64,000 nt of DNA from Acidobacteriaceae bacterium (GTDB lineage Bacteria > Acidobacteriota > Terriglobia > Terriglobales > Acidobacteriaceae). The translations under genes and the position numbers were made by a program. Positions 60,647 to 64,000 of the stretch are shown here, one piece after another; position 1 is the stretch's first letter, and each line of letters begins with the position of its first letter. The notes beneath the pieces were generated by a model. It saw only the letters and a list, made by a program, of their open reading frames with translations, did no database searches and was not told the DNA's origin. The stretch is taken from assembly GCA_035944135.1 (NCBI GenBank), contig DASZBM010000009.1, positions 41,001 to 105,000 of the forward strand. The letters are read 5' to 3'.

Positions 60647-60674
60647 ATTGTCGAAGATCGCGGCGCGATCGTTC

Positions 60675-60692
60675 ACAACTGAATAGATTGGG
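60675..60692 (-). other. 3' half of the 23S processing stem
   Basis: In the transcript this reads CCCAATCTATTCAGTTGT, located between 23S and 5S, and is exactly complementary to the 18 bases at 63968-63985 upstream of 23S. Such leader-trailer pairs are RNase III sites in other bacteria. Confidence 0.75.
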
Positions 60693-60783
60693 AGGTTTTT
60701 CTAATTAGTAGAAACCTATAACTACGAGGCTTGTGTTGAATGTCTCCAGCGAAAATTGGACTAATTTTGCGCAGAGTAAATTC

Positions 60784-63731
<2,948 letters not shown>

Positions 63732-64000
63732 ATAGAATTTACTCGCACGCATCGGGAGAAAACCCCGACCGTAGAGCAATCTACGTTTATTAGTCCGCCT
63801 TCGGCACCTTTTCTAACTCTGGATTAGGGAGTTAGCGGTTGCCCGAAATTATCTAAAGACACTCAACACTGATTGACAGCATGCTCGTTTCACGGAAACA
63901 ACCCGTGAGCTATGCTGCTCAGCCTTGTAGTTATTTAACAGCATTCCCTTGCGAGGAATACTGCTTACCCAATCTATTCAGTTGTCAAAAATCGTCCGCG
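63732..64000 (-). other. 16S-23S spacer (partial)
   Basis: These 269 bases precede the 23S gene. No tRNA cloverleaf and no 16S 3' end is visible. The spacer holds the 5' half of the processing stem (63968-63985), an imperfect hairpin AGCATGCTC...GAGCTATGCT (63878-63916) and GCATTCC/GGAATAC near 63943-63964. Confidence 0.7.
63968..63985 (-). other. 5' half of the 23S processing stem
   Basis: In the transcript this reads ACAACTGAATAGATTGGG, 18 bases with a perfect partner at 60675-60692. Pairing would bring both ends of the 23S precursor together. Confidence 0.75.

Overview
The window looks like chromosome of a soil Acidobacteriota (Terriglobales/Acidobacteriaceae type). It is GC-rich and almost every gene is protein coding. 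It carries family types common in that group: a TonB-dependent receptor with an N-terminal carboxypeptidase-regulatory-like domain, HTH-TolB-TPR proteins, GspE/F plus PilM-N-O pilus genes, DUF4097/LiaF-like envelope proteins, and several dispersed palindromic repeats. The placement rests on gene content read by eye and was not tested by a search.

Left part (1-15.9 kb). The 3' end of infB and its terminator are followed by a diguanylate cyclase that abuts a decayed gene remnant. Next come a CBM9/DUF5916-type outer-membrane protein divergent from a large TonB-dependent receptor, an HTH-TolB-TPR protein, a flavoprotein disulfide oxidoreductase with a DUF4126 membrane protein, a TetR repressor divergent from an azoreductase-DoxX pair with clear operator-like repeats between them, an M24 aminopeptidase, and two small membrane proteins.

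Envelope core (15.9-36 kb, mostly minus strand). A seven-gene type IV pilus/type II secretion-like operon (pilC-pilB-pilM-pilN-pilO-pilP-like-pseudopilin) has no secretin gene beside it. It is followed by an A-type Fe-S carrier, prephenate dehydratase with a probable CTG start, stress proteins (lmo0937-like, CsbD) and a UbiA prenyltransferase. A 10-kb cluster then joins a long multi-POTRA Omp85 protein, a SurA-like chaperone, TamB and a BON protein, a possible outer-membrane biogenesis unit.

Middle and right part (36-60 kb). It holds a ThiF-type adenylyltransferase, an ECF sigma factor overlapped by a small acidic protein, aroK, an AI-2E-type permease, galM, an SGNH hydrolase, ndk, an esterase, a YceI protein, sucCD, trpD, a small Cys-rich protein, a tandem pair of HExxH-TPR proteins, tdk and sodC. 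The last protein operon is ECF sigma / zf-HC2 anti-sigma / zinc-ribbon membrane protein / LiaF-like DUF4097 protein, read here as a candidate envelope-stress unit.

Right end (60.5-64 kb). The 5S and 23S rRNA genes lie on the minus strand with a long-range 18-nt complementary pair bracketing the 23S. The 16S gene is not in the window.

The least expected signals are the dispersed repeats. One palindromic family sits in two intergenic gaps and also, in frame, inside the anti-sigma gene. A second, roughly 100-bp G-tract element occurs in two inverted copies 35 kb apart, each upstream of a start codon in the same orientation relative to its gene.
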